DNA from: Alphaproteobacteria bacterium
GTDB lineage: Bacteria; Pseudomonadota; Alphaproteobacteria; Rhodobacterales; Rhodobacteraceae
Assembly (NCBI GenBank): GCA_024280735.1
Contig: JAJRPO010000082.1
Span: 1-50,903 of the forward strand
Reading direction: 5' to 3'
DNA: 50,903 nucleotides
Shown here: piece after piece, positions 50,828 through 50,903 of the stretch
Layout: the number at the start of each line of letters is the position of its first letter
Position numbering within the stretch: position 1 is the first letter of the stretch
Notes under the pieces: generated by a model
What the model saw: only the letters and a program-made list of their open reading frames with translations
Database searches by the model: none
Told to the model about the DNA's origin: nothing
Program-made: the position numbers and the translations under genes

Positions 50828-50903
50828 TTAGTTCACGAACTTTTCCTTCCAAATCTCCTTGCCCTCTATCATGGTCTCAAACGGGGTGCGCCCGCAACAC
50901 ATT
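50828..50903 (-). CDS. IS481-like transposase, C-terminal end (partial)
   Basis: At the right edge, the minus strand reads MCCGRTPFETMIEGKEIWKE followed by KFVN and a stop at 50828. This matches the C-terminal tail I recall from IS481-family transposases (HQGKMCCGRTPMxTLxDGKxIWxEKN). The body of the gene lies outside the window. Immediately beyond the stop, 50780-50827 has GACCTGA and TCAGGTC pieces that may belong to the element's terminal repeat. Confidence 0.65.
   Translation of the reverse strand, partial: MCCGRTPFETMIEGKEIWKEKFVN

Overview
The window is a chromosomal segment of an alphaproteobacterium, most probably a marine Rhodobacterales (Roseobacter-group) species of moderate GC content. 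The gene order supports this. It has NDUFA12 - MlaD - DUF2155 - aat - accC - accB, an FccAB (SoxE/SoxF) pair, clpP followed by clpX, an RNase E with Glu/Pro/Ala-rich extensions, and RTX-type secreted proteins. Both ends touch insertion-sequence debris: the tail of an IS1595-type transposase on the left, which abuts a broken EamA permease gene, and the tail of an IS481-like transposase on the right.

Layout. 1-12.5 kb is core-like. It carries a divergent peptidoglycan pair (DUF882/YcbK-like and a YcbB-type L,D-transpeptidase), an lpxD - acyl carrier protein - ketoacyl synthase cassette, an HNH nuclease, a sulfide-oxidising flavocytochrome c pair, purine nucleoside phosphorylase, DsbB with a YqaA-type membrane protein, a zinc metallopeptidase and a GST-like protein. 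From 12.57 to 22.95 kb lies a genomic island inserted at the 3' end of a tRNA-Leu(CAA). It holds a P4-type integrase, an unknown AT-rich ORF, an AlpA-like - HTH/zinc - tyrosine recombinase module, and a complete type I restriction-modification operon hsdM-hsdS-hsdR. Imperfect att repeats bound the island, and clusters of a TGGGGGTAT motif at both ends look like integrase arm sites.

23-31 kb carries an SDR, an SLC13/RCK permease, a ZIP transporter, a DUF1989 protein, a small secreted ORF, a pentapeptide-repeat membrane protein and trigger factor. 31-39 kb holds an FG-GAP/RTX protein, ClpP, ClpX, the complex I/Mla/DUF2155 group, aat, acetyl-CoA carboxylase BCCP and biotin carboxylase, and a PPK2 kinase. 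39-51 kb holds a GH114-like RTX protein, a DsbA-like thioredoxin, an M48 TPR protease, an aminotransferase, RNase E, an AmiC-type amidase, an ATC-hydrolase-like protein and a DadA/PuuB-like FAD oxidase.

Functional links. Trigger factor, ClpP and ClpX form a protein-quality axis. DsbB, the DsbA-like protein and the M48 protease serve envelope protein folding. LpxD, the acyl carrier protein and the ketoacyl synthase fit lipid A acyl-chain supply, and MlaD fits lipid transport. The L,D-transpeptidase, DUF882 protein and amidase act on the cell wall. The likeliest place for undescribed biology is the island. Its three-gene recombinase module has a perfect 8-8-8 palindrome at its front, nested inverted repeats precede hsdM, and the hsd operon shows a striking compositional mosaic. 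All calls are from reading the sequence alone; no database search was run.
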